Assembly: GCA_002007465.1 (NCBI GenBank)
Contig: LNAC01000164.1
Span: forward strand, 1,768,262 to 1,832,261
Origin: Ailurus styani
Taxonomy: Eukaryota > Chordata > Mammalia > Carnivora > Ailuridae
Reading direction: 5' to 3'
Length of the DNA stretch: 64,000 nt
Part shown: one piece after another, positions 47,315 through 59,702 of the stretch
Layout: every line of letters starts with the position of its first letter
How positions within the stretch are numbered: the stretch's first letter is position 1
Notes under the pieces: model-generated
Told to the model about the DNA's origin: nothing
What the model saw: only the letters and a program-made list of their open reading frames with translations
The model's database searches: none
Program-made: the position numbers and the translations under genes

Positions 47315-47498
47315 GGGGCGCCTGGGTGGCTCAGTCAGTTAAGTGGCTGCCTTCGGCTCGGGTCATGATCCCAGGGTCCTGGGATCGAGCCCCACGTCAG
47401 GCTCCCTGCTCAGCGGGAAGCCTGCTTCTCCCTCTCCCTCTCCCTACCTGTGCTCTCTCTCTCTCTCTGTCAAATAAATAAATAAAATCTTTAAAAAG
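47315..47498 (+). mobile_element. SINEC with TSD
   Basis: Head GGGCGCCTGGGTGGCTCAG; exact TSD AAAGAAAGACAATG at 47301-47314 and 47499-47512. Confidence 0.97.
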
Positions 47499-47512
47499 AA
47501 AGAAAGACAATG

Positions 47513-47991
47513 AAGTCATTGAAAAAGCATGGGGATATTCAGCTCACGTAAGGAAATTAGTTACCTGTGAGCAATTTAACACCTATTTCATAGTTATTAC
47601 TTCAGTCTGAATTCGGAACAACAAAAAAAGTTTATTTTATTGAGTAGATAAACTCTTGTTTATATGACAGTAAACAACAACTGAATTAATCCCAAAGGGA
47701 ATACTATACAGCCTTCAGTCAGTTTTTTGGGGAATTTTGAAAGTAAGAGATTGAAGAGTAATTTTTGGAAGGAAGGATTATACCAAAAGGAAGTCGAGAA
47801 TTAGGGTCTAGAAAATTCTTGGAATTGACACGTAAGAGGTTTTTTGGTGACATCCAGAGGTTAGTTTTGGTAGTGTGATATGAAGGGATGCAAAATTTCA
47901 GAGATCTAGAGATGATGAAGTAGTAAGGAAATGGAGGCTTCTAGAGAATACCCATTGCAAATATCTGTCAGAGAAATAAAGAGAAAACAGA
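47513..47991. other. Gene-free, unassigned
   Basis: Unique-looking sequence leading into the minisatellite. No element recognised. Confidence 0.4.
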
Positions 47992-48257
47992 CAGGAACAA
48001 TGGGGGAAGGGCAGGAAGTGCAAGTGAAGATTTTTGCCCAAAAGTGGAAGACTTCTGCATGATTGAATGCAGGGAAAAAACAGGAACAATGGGGGAAGGG
48101 CAGGAAGTGCAAGTGAAGATTTTTGCCCAAAAGTGGAAGACTTCTGCATGATTGAATGCAGGGAAAAAACAGGAACAATGGGGGAAGGGCAGGAAGTGCA
48201 AGTGAAGATTTTTGCCCAAAAGTGGAAGACTTCTGCATGATTGAATGCAGGGAAAAA
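47992..48257. repeat. Minisatellite, 3 x 89 bp, copies identical
   Basis: Units at 47992-48080, 48081-48169 and 48170-48257, each starting CAGGAACAATGGGGGAAGGG. I find no mismatch between units apart from one A fewer at the end of the third. The period is not a multiple of three and the minus strand is open in all three frames, giving overlapping frames of 98-213 codons that I do not regard as coding. Confidence 0.97.
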
Positions 48258-48430
48258 GGGCCATGTTGGAAAGGGGTGGGAATGAATAGGATTAAAAGGC
48301 TGGGTAGAAAATAAATAAATAAATCTGGTTTTGCAAGATAAAAACAAATTCTGCTCTTTGAAAGACAGTCTGAGAAAAGGAAAAGACAAGTCGCCCACTG
48401 GGAAGAACCACTTAAAAAGCACATACCTGA

Positions 48431-48637
48431 GGGGTGCCTGACTGGTACAGTTGGTTAAGCGACCCACTCTTCGTTTGGGCTCAGGTCGTGATCTCAGAGT
48501 TGTGAGATCGAGTCCCGCGTCATTCTCTGTGCTCAACACGGAGTCTGCTTAAGACTCTCTCTCCTTCTCCCTGTTCCCCTCCCCTCCACGCATGCTCTCT
48601 CTAAAATAAATAAATCAATCTTAAAAACAAACAAGCC
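48431..48637 (+). mobile_element. SINEC with TSD
   Basis: Head GGGGTGCCTGACTGGTACAG, tail AAAATAAATAAATCAATC; flanks ACATACCTGA and ACATAACTGA. Confidence 0.93.
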
Positions 48638-48644
48638 AACACAT

Positions 48645-49560
48645 AACTGATAACGGATTAGTAACCTGAATATGTAAACGATTCTTTAAACTCAATAGTA
48701 AGAAAACAAACAATCCAAGAGAGAAAAACAGGCAAGAGGTTGGGACAGACACTTTACAAAAGAAGACAGACAGATGGCAAATAAGTACATGAAGAGATGC
48801 CTGACATTTTTAGTCATTAGGAAAGGGCAAATTAAAATAACAAAGAGATATCCTGCACACCTAGAAGAAGGGCTTAAATCAACACAACAGGAGTGATAAC
48901 AACTGATATTGTCGAGTGCTGGTGAGGATTTTAGAACAGGTAGAACCCTTACCCATTGCTGGTGGGAATGGAACGTGAAACAGCCACTTTGGGGAACAGT
49001 TTGGCAATTTCCTATAAAGTTAAACTTGCATTCACTTCACGACCTGACATTCCCACTCCTGTGTATTTACCCAACAGAAATGAAGAGTTGTACCCACACA
49101 AAAACTTTGCTGGTAATATTTGTAGAGGCTTTGTCCATATTTTCCAAAAACTGGAAACAAAGCATGGTACGCCCATACAATGGGATACTGTTCAACAATA
49201 AAAAGAAACAAACTACCGATATACACAACAACATAAATCACTCTGAAAAGCACTATGTTCTGTGAAAGGAGCCAGGCTGAAAAGGCTACCGACTGTATGA
49301 TTCCATTTATGTGATATTTGGAAAAGGAAAAACTATAGAGACAGAAATCCAATCAACAGTTGCCAGGGGTCTGCGGCCAGGAGGGGTAGAAGGAGGTACG
49401 AGGGAACTTTGTTAAGTGGTAGAAATACCATATATTTGGATTGTTGTAATGGTTACATGCCTGTACAAGTCTGTCAAAATTCATAGAGCTATACGCATTA
49501 AAAGGGTGAATTTCACTATAGATATAAATTATACCTCAATCGACTTAAATATTTTTAAAG
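48645..49560 (+). mobile_element. Old L1 3' part
   Basis: ATTAGTAACCTGAATATGTAAAC, GACACTTTACAAAAGAAGAC, TGCTGGTGGGAATGGAACG, TACAATGGGATACTGTTC, TGATTCCATTTATGTGATA, ending ATTATACCTCAATCGACTT: collinear L1 ORF2 end and 3' UTR. A degenerate WWEWNVKQPLWGTVW remnant of the ORF2p C-terminus is still readable at 48909-49265. Confidence 0.85.
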
Positions 49561-49659
49561 GGCTGGGTGGAGAATATTTCCTTGACAAAAGTAGGAACAC
49601 TTGAGCGTGTAGGGTTTTTGGTTTTTTTTGTTTTTTGGGTTTTTTTTGCTTTAAAGTTC

Positions 49660-50010
49660 CGCATGCATGTTTCCTCTACCAAGACGTCTCCCTTTACCTT
49701 ATTTCCTGAATATCTCCTTATTCTCCTTGGGGTTTCAGGAAAGCATGACTTCCCCCTGGAAAGCTCTCCCTGACTCCAGACTAGAGTGATTTTTCCTGCT
49801 CTGTGCTCCTAATATCACTCTTATCTACTCCCTCCGGCAGGGTGGGTTAGACTCTATCGGAACTGCATATTGAATTGCCTTTCTCCCCTTTCTCCCCTTT
49901 TATGCTGTAAGTTTTGTGAGGGCACGAATAGCATCCTTCTTACTTAACTCTAGTATCCCTGCATTTAGCACACGGTCAGGAAGACTATTTGCTGAATGAA
50001 TTGGGACAAA
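49660..50010 (-). mobile_element. L2-type LINE fragment
   Basis: GAAAGCTCTCCCTGACTCC, TAAGTTTTGTGAGGGCACG, CTGCATTTAGCACACGGTC, TTGCTGAATGAATTGG follow the reversed L2 3' end. Confidence 0.65.
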
Positions 50011-50479
50011 GCAGAAGGTTTGGAATGCCTCCATGACAAATTGAACATTAAATTGAGAAGGGATGACAAAATGTGTAAGTTTTTGTCATCAAAATGTGTA
50101 AGTTAGCCTCCCAGCTGCATCCCTGGTCCTGACCTCTAACCTGTGTTCCACCAGCATAATGCTGATTGTCCTTGTGATGTCTTCACACGGGTGTCCTACT
50201 ATTACTTTAGCCCTAATCTTTCTAAGCAAGAATAATTTCCCCCCTTCCTCAATTTCATTCAAATGGAATTCTTTTCCCAATTACTCTATTTCTGAAAGTA
50301 GTATCTCTATTCTTACAGACTTTTGAAGGAGAACCTTAGAACGGCATTGACGCCTTCCTTCTAGTTGCTCTCTTATCTAATTTGATATAAAAATGTGTAA
50401 TTCCTTCTTTTAAAAATGTTTCTCATTCTCATTGGCTTTTCATTCCCAGTGATGTTCTTATAGGGCCCAATCTGGTCAA

Positions 50480-50975
50480 GAGAGGCAGGCAGCAAACTAG
50501 GAAACACATATTCAAATATGTAATTATGAGTTGTGATAAGGACACAGAGGAACAGAGTGCTTTTATAGAATTATGAGATGGGAAGGACCTAATCTCTCTA
50601 GGTGGCAAAGGGAAACTTCTTTGAGAATATCATTAAGATCATTACATTTCAGCTAAGAAGAAGGAGAGAGAGCCAGCAGTAGGAGGAATAGAAAGAACCC
50701 CATACTGAATTGAAGGAAAATAACGTGCCTAGGGGTTGATGTGGGAAAGAAATTGGTGTTCAGCTATATCCCGTTCCCAGAGCTGAGAGAGGACGATGGT
50801 AGCTGGAAGGCAGTGAGCAATGGGCAAGAGCGGCGTGGGGAGACCCGGGAAGCACGCGGGGACCAGGGCACGCTGAGATTTGTAGGCTATGGCCGAGGAC
50901 TTGGAAACTAGTCTTTCTACTGTGAAGCTACCGAAGGATTTTAATCAAGGGAATAACATAATCCAAAAAGTAATG
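50480..50975 (+). mobile_element. Old LINE (L2-like) fragment
   Basis: GGTGGCAAAGGGAAACTTC, TCAGCTAAGAAGAAGGAG, GGATTTTAATCAAGGGAATAAC resemble the L2 3' region. Tentative. Confidence 0.45.
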
Positions 50976-51145
50976 CTAAGCAAGAAAATCGTTAAACACG
51001 ACAGGATCTCTAAATAAGCATTGATTTAAACAAGATTAACAGTGATATTAAAGCCTCACTTGAGAAGATGTTGAAACTAAAATACTAGATAACAGCAATG
51101 AACAAGATGGGAGGGAGGATGTTTGGAGATAAAGCTTTCTTAGGC

Positions 51146-51283
51146 TTTTTTTTTTTTTAAAGATTTTATTTATGTATTTGAGAGAGAGCACAGAGCACCA
51201 TGCGGGGCTCGATCCCAGGACCCTGAGATCAGAGCCTGAGCCAGAGGGCAGATGCATAACTGACTGAACCACCCAGGCACCCC
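51146..51283 (-). mobile_element. SINEC, shortened body
   Basis: TTTTTTAAAGATTTTATTTATG, then directly GCGGGGCTCGATCCCAGG and GAACCACCCAGGCACCCC. The middle of the element is deleted. Confidence 0.9.
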
Positions 51284-51446
51284 ATCTAAGGCTCTTTATT
51301 ATTCAAGGAAGAGAATAGATAAATTAACTTTAGACTTTCTAATATACATGTTTAAAATGTAAGGATAATTACCAAAAGGATATAGACATAATATGAAGAC
51401 TCTGAAACAATAAGGATAAAGAAAAACAATAAAGAAAACCAGATCA

Positions 51447-51641
51447 GGGCGCCTGGGTGGCTCAGTGTGTTAAACCTCTGCCTTCAGCTCAGGTCATGAT
51501 CTCAGGGTCCTGGGATCGAGCCCCACATCGGGCTCTCTGCTCAGCAGGGAGCCTGCTTCCCCCTCACCCTCTGCTTAACTCTCTGCCTACTTGTGATCTC
51601 TCTCTCTCTGTCAAATAAATAAATAAAATCTTTAAAAAAAA
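51447..51641 (+). mobile_element. SINEC (young subfamily) with TSD
   Basis: Head GGGCGCCTGGGTGGCTCAG; TSD GAAAACCAGATCA on both sides (51434 and 51643). Confidence 0.97.
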
Positions 51642-51976
51642 GGAAAACCAGATCAATCCATTAGGAGGAATGCAAGGTGGGAAAAAAGAATCAGAGAAAT
51701 GGCACTGTCAATTAAAAAAAATCAGAATTGTAATAAGTCCAAATGTGTCAGTAATTTCAACATATAAATAGATGAAACTTATCACTTAAAAATCAGAACT
51801 GCTCATACAAGATAATAGTACAAAAAAATGTAATGATATACTGTTTACTATAGACACAGCTAGAACATAAGCCAATGAATGGGAAAATATTACCCTCATA
51901 GATGTTAGTATGGTGATATTAATAATGCCAGACAAAATATCCTTTTAGTGAAAAATATTTTTGAGTAAAGATTTTA

Positions 51977-52165
51977 TTTTATTTTTAAAATATTTTATTT
52001 ATTTAATTTGACAAAGAGAGAGAGCACAAATAGGAGGAAAGGGAGAGGGAGAGCAGGCTCCCCGCGGAGCAGGAAGCCCAATGTGGGGCTCCGTCCCAGG
52101 ACCCTGGGACCAAGACCCTAGCTGAAGGCACATGCTTAACTAACTGAGCCACCCGGGCACCTCAA
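51977..52165 (-). mobile_element. SINEC with TSD
   Basis: TTTTTAAAATATTTTATTTA tail complement; GAGCCACCCGGGCACC; exact TSD GAGTAAAGATTTTA at 51963-51976 and 52166-52179. Confidence 0.95.
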
Positions 52166-52344
52166 GAGTAAAGATTTTAAAAAATAAAAGGAATAATAAA
52201 ATAAAGGAATAATTTACCAAGGAGCTATAGCAATTCTGAATCTATATGTAACTTACCATATCTTTTCAATAGATATAAGGCAAAAATGTCATTGACAGCA
52301 TTGCAAGAAATCAACAATTCTTTAACTGCATTGGGAGATTAATT

Positions 52345-52536
52345 GTTTTTAAGATTTTATTTATTTATTTGAGATAGAGAGAGAGTGAGCGCACAAGCCG
52401 GGAGACGGAGGGAGAGGGAGACGCAGGCTCCCCACTGAGCACGGAGCATGACTCGGGGCTCGATTCCAGGACCCTGAGATCATGACCTGAGTCGAAGAAG
52501 GCAGACGCTTAACTGACTGAGCCACTCAGGGGCCCC
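52345..52536 (-). mobile_element. SINEC with TSD
   Basis: GTTTTTAAGATTTTATTTA to GAGCCACTCAGGGGCCCC; exact TSD TGGGAGATTAATT at 52332-52344 and 52537-52549. Confidence 0.96.
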
Positions 52537-52683
52537 TGGGAGATTAATTTTTAACTACATTTCCTACAGAAACAGAAAGAACGGACAAAATATTACTTAG
52601 AATATAGGAGATACAAACAACACAATTAACAAGCTTGAATCCTTCACCTAAAAGAGTGTACATGTTCCTCTTAAGTATACATA

Positions 52684-52871
52684 GTGCCTGGGTGGCTCAG
52701 TGGGTTAAAGCCTCTGCCTTCGGCTCAAGTCTGATCTCAGGGTCCTGGGATTGAGTCCCGCATCGGGCTCCCCGCTCAGCCTGCTTCCTCCTCTCTCTCT
52801 GCCTGCCTCTCTGCCTACTTGTGATCTCTCTCTCTGTGTCAAATAAATAAATAAAATCTTTAAGGAAAAAG
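52684..52871 (+). mobile_element. SINEC (young subfamily)
   Basis: GTGCCTGGGTGGCTCAGTGG head, CTGCCTACTTGTGATCTC body, AAATAAATAAAATCTTTAAG tail; a short internal deletion at CCGCTCAGCCTGCTTCC. Confidence 0.93.
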
Positions 52872-53570
52872 AAATTACAAAAGAGTTGATATCATACAGA
52901 CAACTTTTTTTTTTACCGTAATATAAAAAAAAACCTAGAGATGAACAACACAAAGCTCCATGCCACAATGGAATGACTTTTAGTTTCTGCTGTCAGCCGT
53001 TAGGTGGATGGCTGTGCTGTAGTGTTGTTTACTGAGGTAGGAAGGTCTGAAGGAGGAAGAGGGTTCTAAAGCTGGATGGAAATGAAGTTGGAGCAGTGAT
53101 GAGTAAGTTCAGGGATGTCTGGCCAACCTAATGAGGTATTGGGACAGATGTACCTCAGCTGATTCACCAGCCATCGATGTCATCTGTCTGCTGTGACCAC
53201 ACTTCTTTTCAAAGAGCCCTCTTTCTATTTTAGGGTTTTGTAAATTTGGTTTGAAAACCACCTATTTACATTAATATTGCCAATTAATTGGTTATGCTGC
53301 CACCTTGTGGTGCAGTTTAGGATAACAGGAGATGTCTTTTCGTTAGATGAACTCCCGCACACTTTCTTTAAATTAAAGCAAGCGAGGATTGGAAAACCGT
53401 TGGTGTCATTGTTCAGAATACCACCACTCCTATGTCTACATGATGAACTATTTCCCATATTAATGGTAAATTAATAATTTCCCATATTTCAAATATTAGC
53501 ATTGCCTTTACAGTAAACTGTTAATATTGCAAAAGATTAGAACATCAAAAGCTTAACGCACAAAAATCAT
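52872..53570. other. Gene-free, unassigned
   Basis: No element recognised; ORFs under 90 codons. Confidence 0.4.
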
Positions 53571-53574
53571 ACAA

Positions 53575-53785
53575 ACAGCCAATATTTGTCGCATGCTTAT
53601 TATGTACTAGGCACAATCGTAAATTCTTTATATACACATCTCATTTAATACAACAACCTTGTGAATACTGTTATGCTTACTTGAAGAAATTGGGGCATAG
53701 AAAATAAGTAATTGACTCAAGCCTACGTAGATAGTAAATAACAGAATTGAGATTTCAGAATACATAATGAGATTCTGCAACTCTT
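53575..53785 (+). mobile_element. MIR-type element
   Basis: GCATGCTTATTATGTACTAGGC, ATCTCATTTAATACAACAACC, GAAGAAATTGGGGCATAGAAA, GATAGTAAATAACAGAATTG in MIR order. Diverged. Confidence 0.65.
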
Positions 53786-53911
53786 AGGCTTAAGTACTGT
53801 AAACATGGTTTAAATCAGGAAAAATTTTAAATAATCTAAATATTTAACAATAAGGAAGTGGCCCGCAAACTCTAGAGTACAATTTGATAGAATGTTTACA
53901 GCCATTAAAAA

Positions 53912-54104
53912 AATATATTTTACCTATTTATTTGTCAGAGAGAGAGAGAGTGTGTGCACAAGCGGGGGCGGGGCACAGGGAGAGGGAGAAGCAGACTCCC
54001 TGCTGAGGAAGGAGCCCGATGTGGGACTTGAGCTCAGGACGCTGCTGGGACCATGACCTGAGCTGAAGGCAGACACTTAACTGACTGAGCCACCCAGGTG
54101 TCCC
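53912..54104 (-). mobile_element. SINEC
   Basis: TTTTACCTATTTATTTGTCAG, GA body, GAGCCACCCAGGTGTCCC. Confidence 0.93.
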
Positions 54105-56235
54105 ATTCACAGACATTTTAAGTGATATTCAGGGATTATGTAATAACACGAGAAACTGTTTGCAATATTAAAAACCCAGCTAATGTTATTCATACCATAT
54201 TAGTTATAATCAATATGTGACACTACAGCATGTTTTTTAAATTATTTACATTTTTAAAACTTACTTGGAAATAACTTCAAACTTATAGGAAGTAGCAAAA
54301 ATAAATGAAGTACAAGGAACACTGTACACCCTTCACAAAGATCTACCTACTGTTGTAATTTAATCTCATTTGCTGTATCCTTTGTTCTCTCTCTCACCAC
54401 ACACACACACATATAATGTTTTTTACTGAATCATTTGAGGTAAGTTACATGCATTATAGTTCTTTTCCCCTAATACTTCGTTACGGATTTCTGAAGAACA
54501 GGGGGTTTACTATACAGTTGTTACTTCATAAGTTAGCATGGGTATAATACTTTCATCCAATTAACTGCCCATGTTCCAAATTTTTTAGTTGATCTAGTAA
54601 CGTTCCTTGTAGCTTTCCCCCCTTCCAGTATAGGTCCAATTTTAGGGTCAGGTAGAGCACTTAGTTGTCATGTCTCCTAAACCTGGAACATTTCTCAGGC
54701 TTTCTTTGTCTTTTTTGTGACATTGACATTTGCCCCCACTTTTTAGAAAATAGAGCACTTCTTGTTTATATTGATTATTAAGGAAATTATGATTCCATTG
54801 AGTTTCAACGCTTCTAGCAGGAATACTGTGGAGATGCTGTTCTAACCTCATGGTATTACATCTGGAGGTGAATGGTGTTCATTTGTCCCTCATAGGGGAT
54901 ATTATGTTTGATCACCCAGTCAAGGTGGTGCTTGATTTCCCCGCTGCATGAATATCTTTTCTTTTCCTTTCTTTCAACTACCAGGAAATTGGGGAAGGGG
55001 AGGGTGAGATGGTTTAAGACCATGCAAATATCCTATTCTTTATTCTTCACCCAAAATTTCCTCTAGGTTTAGTATCATGGGCTTAAGACACTGTGCTTAA
55101 TGTGCTTAATGGATAAGTTGGCTCTGGGCTCTCAGCATTCTGTTCTAATTAAGAGACCTCCCTTCTCCCTCGTTTATCTATTTATCATCTCTCTATTAGT
55201 GATATAGGCTCCCGGATTTTTATTTTTAAATAGTCTCTAATTCATTACTATTTTTACTTAGTTTGGTGCTTAAGTTGTCCCAGATTTGGCCAGTGGGAGC
55301 CTCTTCAGATTAGCCCCCAGTTCCTCCCAACACACTCCCGTCATCTTTTTGCAATTATTTTCTGGCATAATAAGATGTTCTGAGTTCCGATTGTACCTAC
55401 CTTGCCCCAGCCCTGGAATCAGCCATTTTTTGAAGGAGTCAGGTTTCTCTTGAGTGGGGAATGGTATTGGAAACCAAGATCTGGGCACTAGGCATGCTCA
55501 TTGCTATTGGGTTGTATTGCTTCTTGGAACTTTGAATAGCCAGAGCTGGGAGATACAGGCATGTAAATATACATACACATATACATGGGCACATGTATAA
55601 ACACATATACACATACATATTCTTATTTTAGAAATCACGAGTTCACACCAATTGCCTTAATTCAGACCCATCTCCACAGGATTCTTTCTTTCCTTCCCCC
55701 ATTCCATACTTCCATGCTGCTCCTCCAGTGAGAAACTTGGCTCCCAAGAGTAGCAACACATTTACTCAATCCTGGATAACGTCTAAGATAGTTTCAGAAT
55801 ACTTTGTCCATCGCAGGACAATAAACAGCCCTACTAAAGAGAGCTCAGGATTTGTTTGCACTTTTTCTCCCTACCCCCTTCAAAACTGAGGATATATTGT
55901 GTTCATAAATTCCTTGGATTAGTTCACTCTGTTTCATTGTTTTTTTCACTCTGTTTCATTTTTTCCCCCATTCATTGGGGTCATAGCAGTCATTTGAAAT
56001 AAATTATGTTCATTTGTTTCATTTGGCTTTGGTGTTAGTTTTTGGCTTTCCTTCTTATTGATTAGATTTTTGAATGTGTAAGATATTAACATGCTTTCGA
56101 AAGTTAAAACTATACAAAAAGTTACACTCAGAGAAGGGTGACTCCCTTCTGTGTCCCTTCCATTCCTTCCCCCATCCTTACTCCTTGTGGGAAACACACT
56201 TCACTGATTTCTAGTTTATCCCTTCTGTGTTTCTT

Positions 56236-56446
56236 TTCTTTCTTTCTTTCTTTCTTTTTTTAAGATTTTATTTATTTATTTCACAGAGGGAGACAGATCA
56301 CAAGGAGGCAGAGAGGCAGGCAGAGGAGGGGGAGAAGCAGGCTCCCCGCTGAGCAGGGAGCCCGACGCGGGCCTCGATCCCAGGACCCTGAGATCATGAC
56401 CTGAGCCGAAAGCAGAGGCTTTAACCCACTGAGCCACCCAGGCGCC
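56236..56446 (-). mobile_element. SINEC (young subfamily) with TSD, in old L1
   Basis: (CTTT)n then TAAGATTTTATTTATTTATT; GAGCCACCCAGGCGCCC; exact TSD CCCTTCTGTGTTTCTT at 56220-56235 and 56447-56462. Confidence 0.97.
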
Positions 56447-56528
56447 CCCTTCTGTGTTTCTTATTGATCTTTTTCCCTTATACAAAAGGTAGCGTATTAC
56501 GTATGCTCTTTTGCATGTTGCCTTTTGG

Positions 56529-56736
56529 GGAAAGATTTTGTTTGTTCGTTTGTTCGTTTGTGTATTTGAGGCGGGTGGAGAGAGAGCAGGGGCAGGAGCA
56601 GAGTGGGAGGGACAAGCAGGCTCCATGCCCAGTGCAGAGCCCAACGCAGCGCTAGATCTCATGACTCTGAGATCAGGACCTGAGCGGAAATCAAGAGTTG
56701 GACGCTTACCCGACTGAACCACCCAGACACCCCTAT
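56529..56736 (-). mobile_element. SINEC with (GTTC)n tail, in old L1
   Basis: GATTTTGTTTGTTCGTTTG tail complement, GA body, GAACCACCCAGACACCCC; flanks ATGTTGC[C/T]TTTTG. Confidence 0.92.
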
Positions 56737-57324
56737 ATGTTGCTTTTTGCACTTAATATATCCTGGAAATCATTCCAGATCAGTTCACCGAGATCATCCT
56801 CATTCTTCCTCATAGCTGCATATTACTCCAATGTATGGATGTACTATTGTTTTGAAATTACCTCCTTCACTTAGATGTTTAGGTCATTTCCAGTATTTTG
56901 AAATTACAAATAGTGCTGCAAACTTCATATGTACTTTTATGTTCTTGTTCGTGGATATTTTTATATTATCGGAGTGGCACTTCAGGATAAATCTCTACAA
57001 GTGGGATTGCTATGTTAAAGGGGAAATTTGCATGTGGTGTCGGCATGTTTTTCCCCAGCAACCTGTGAGAACGTCTGTTTTCTTATATCCTTACCAACAG
57101 AGGGTCTTGTCAAACCTTTTTTTTGCCAATATAATGAGTGAGAAATCATCCCTCAATATGCTTAAATAATTTACTTATCTCATGTTCTTTGTGAAGTTGA
57201 ACATCATTTTTATATGTTTAAAAGCCATCTTTGTGTGTTTCTTTGTGAATCTTCTGTTCACGTCTTATGCCTATTTTTCTATAGTACTTTTGGTCTTCCT
57301 TTTCTCCATTTTTAGGAGGTTTTT

Positions 57325-57531
57325 TTTTTTTTAAGATTTTATTTATTTATTTGACACAGAGAGAGAGAGATTACAAGTTACTAGGCAAAGAGGCAGGCAG
57401 AGAGACAGGGAGAGGAGGAAGCAGGCTCCCCGCCGAGCAGAGAGCCCGATGTGGGCCTCGATCCCAGGACCCTGAGATCATGACCTGAGCCGAAAGCGGA
57501 GGCTTTAACCCACTGAGCCACCCAGGCGCCC
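57325..57531 (-). mobile_element. SINEC (young subfamily) with long TSD, in old L1
   Basis: T run then AAGATTTTATTTATTTATT; GAGCCACCCAGGCGCCC. A perfect TSD of up to 20 bases, starting TCCATTTTTAGGAGG, lies at 57305 and 57532. Confidence 0.97.
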
Positions 57532-57672
57532 TCCATTTTTAGGAGGTTTTTAAGAAGTAAATTTAAAATAGTAGCCCTTAATCTGTGATGCATATTGGGA
57601 CTATTATATCCCATTTTGTCATTTGTCTTTTGACTTTTCTTATAGTGTTTTGTCATATAAAACATTTTTATG

Positions 57673-57867
57673 GGGGCACCTAGGTGGCTCAGTCGGTTAA
57701 GTGTCTGCCTTCAGCTCAGGTCATGATCTCAAGATCCTGGGATTGAGCCCCACATGGGGCTCCCTGCTCAGCAGAAAGTCTGCTTCTCCCTCTCACTCTC
57801 TGTCTGTGCTCTCCCCCCCAAACCTCTCTCTCTCAAATAAATAAATAAATAAAATCTAAAAAAAAAA
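57673..57867 (+). mobile_element. SINEC with TSD, in old L1
   Basis: Head GGGGGCACCTAGGTGGCTCAG, tail AAATAAATAAATAAAATC plus poly-A; flanks A[A/C]CA[T/C]TTTTATG. Confidence 0.94.
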
Positions 57868-58115
57868 ACCACTTTTATGTTTATATGGTCAAATTTATTG
57901 TTCTTTTATTTTTCTTGCTTCTAGATTTAAAATTATAGTTATAAAGTCTTTTCTTTACACAGAAATTAAAGAGGAATTCACCCCAATTTTCTTCTAGAAC
58001 TTGTATAGTATTTATTTATTTACAGTTAAAGCTCTGATCCATTTAGAGTTTATTCTTGTGCATGGTGTGAGGAATGGGTCTCATTTTACTTTTTTTTTCT
58101 CAAATGGTTGTCATT

Positions 58116-58331
58116 AAAAAAACATTGTATTTATTTATTTATTAGAAAGAGAGAGACAGACAGAGAGAGAGCTCATGGGGGAGGGCAAAGGGAGAAGGAG
58201 AGAGAGAATCCCGAGCAGACTCCATGCTGAGCCCCGAGCTTGTCGAGGGGCTCGATCTCATGACCCCAAGATCATGATCCGAGCTGAAATCAAGAGTCAG
58301 ATGCTTAATTGATTGAGTCACCCAGGTGCCC
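58116..58331 (-). mobile_element. SINEC, in old L1
   Basis: ATTGTATTTATTTATTTATTAG, GA body, GAGTCACCCAGGTGCCCC; flanks TCAAATGGT[TG/CC]TCAT. Confidence 0.92.
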
Positions 58332-58483
58332 CTTCAAATGGTCCTCATATTAAAAAAAAAAAAACACACTGAGAAGATAATTCTTTGAAATATGAACACT
58401 CAGATTTGTTTTTCTTTTCTCTTTTTCTCTATTTTCCAAGTTTTCCTTAATAAACTTTCTCTTTTTCTGACAGAGGTGGAAAC

Positions 58484-59686
58484 ATTTTTAAAAAGAAGTA
58501 CAAGGTTGTAACAAGGACATTGGCATTCTGGAGGCCATGAGTCCCATCAACATTGTGTTCGTCTTCAGAACACGGATAGTGCTTACAGTTTTTATGGCGC
58601 AGCTAAGGACTTCATTTAAACTTTCTTGTCTTATTTCTATTGTGAATTTCTTGAGGTCAAAACTACTGATTAAAGTAATGGTGGCCACGTATCTCATAAA
58701 TGTGCATATATTGCTGGGCAAAATTCTCCAATTTCTACTTGACTGCACGTGGTAACTATTTTTACACACCCTTCAACATTTCAGTGTATCGAACAGTGCC
58801 CGATTGATAGCGGTATACTTATTAGTTGATTCAGATGTTCCCACCTGGACCTGGAGAAAGTGGCAGTAGGTTTAATTTTATTTCTTTTTCTCCTTTGCCT
58901 AGGCTCCAAACTGTATTTGTACATAGGTACATATTACAGCCTTAATAGAAAGATTGCACATTCATTAACACACTTTCACAGATGAGAGAACACAGAGACT
59001 TAGAAAGTGGAGGACATAGTTGTTAATGTTCTTTGAGCCCTACCTCTTTCAAAATGAAATGTAAATGTTTATTTATTACATTTTTCTTTATGAAAGGGGG
59101 CATTCTATGAAAGTTTTTTTGTAGGTGATTTTTTACTTAACCGTATCATAATCTCAATGTTGGCCAACTGGTGATAAACAAGAATATGCAAGAATATGGT
59201 GATAGACAAGAAGATATTAATATATAGAAGCTCAAACACACACACACAACCAGTCACCAAGACTAACTGGACAGCTTATTCCTCTTCTGCAAACCTAACT
59301 TAAGTTTTATGCTTTGTTTATGTTTTTTCTCCAAGGTTTTTGCTGCTATTTCTTCAAAGGTGATAGTAGCCATAAAAAAATTTCAGGGAGGAAGACACAC
59401 AGTGTGATTTATCCAGGTACCTGTGTCCTTTTAGGAATGCCACTTTGAGATTGTCTCTGCCTGATATACTTTTCTCCTTGTCCTCCTGATAAGACCCTGT
59501 TTATCCTTTAGAAACCCTCCTCCTCATCACCTCCTTTGTGCTTCTTGAGAGAATTAATTCATCTTCTGTACTGATGCCTGGGGAATACTAACAATTTGGG
59601 TTTGATCGGAGGAGGAAGATCCAGAAAGGAGACTTTAAGTGAAATGGTGTGGCTAGAAACCCAGTGGGAGTTGGAGGCATAGATGT
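58484..59686. other. Gene-free, unassigned
   Basis: A short (CA)n at 59237-59249. TCTTTTCTTACACAG-like MIR/L2 text near 58960 and 59470 is too weak to call. No ORF beyond 93 codons. Confidence 0.4.
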
Positions 59687-59702
59687 AAAGTGGAGACAAC
59701 TG

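Larger units (their letters stand above)
54240..58480 (-). mobile_element. Long old L1 (5' and central part), broken by five SINECs
   Basis: A consistent reversed ancient L1: CCTGGAATCAGCCATTTTTTG, GAAACCAAGATCTGGGCAC, CTCATTGCTATTGGG, TGCATATTACTCCAATGTATG, CTACAAGTGGGATTGCTATG, CCATTTAGAGTTTATTCTTG, GCATGGTGTGAGGAATGGG. SINEs sit at 56236, 56529, 57325, 57673 and 58116. No usable frame remains. It is the largest single element in the window. Confidence 0.75.

Noticed and set aside
47898..48539. 213-codon minus-strand ORF
   Set aside because: Made of the 89-bp minisatellite read in rotating frames plus an adjoining SINE.
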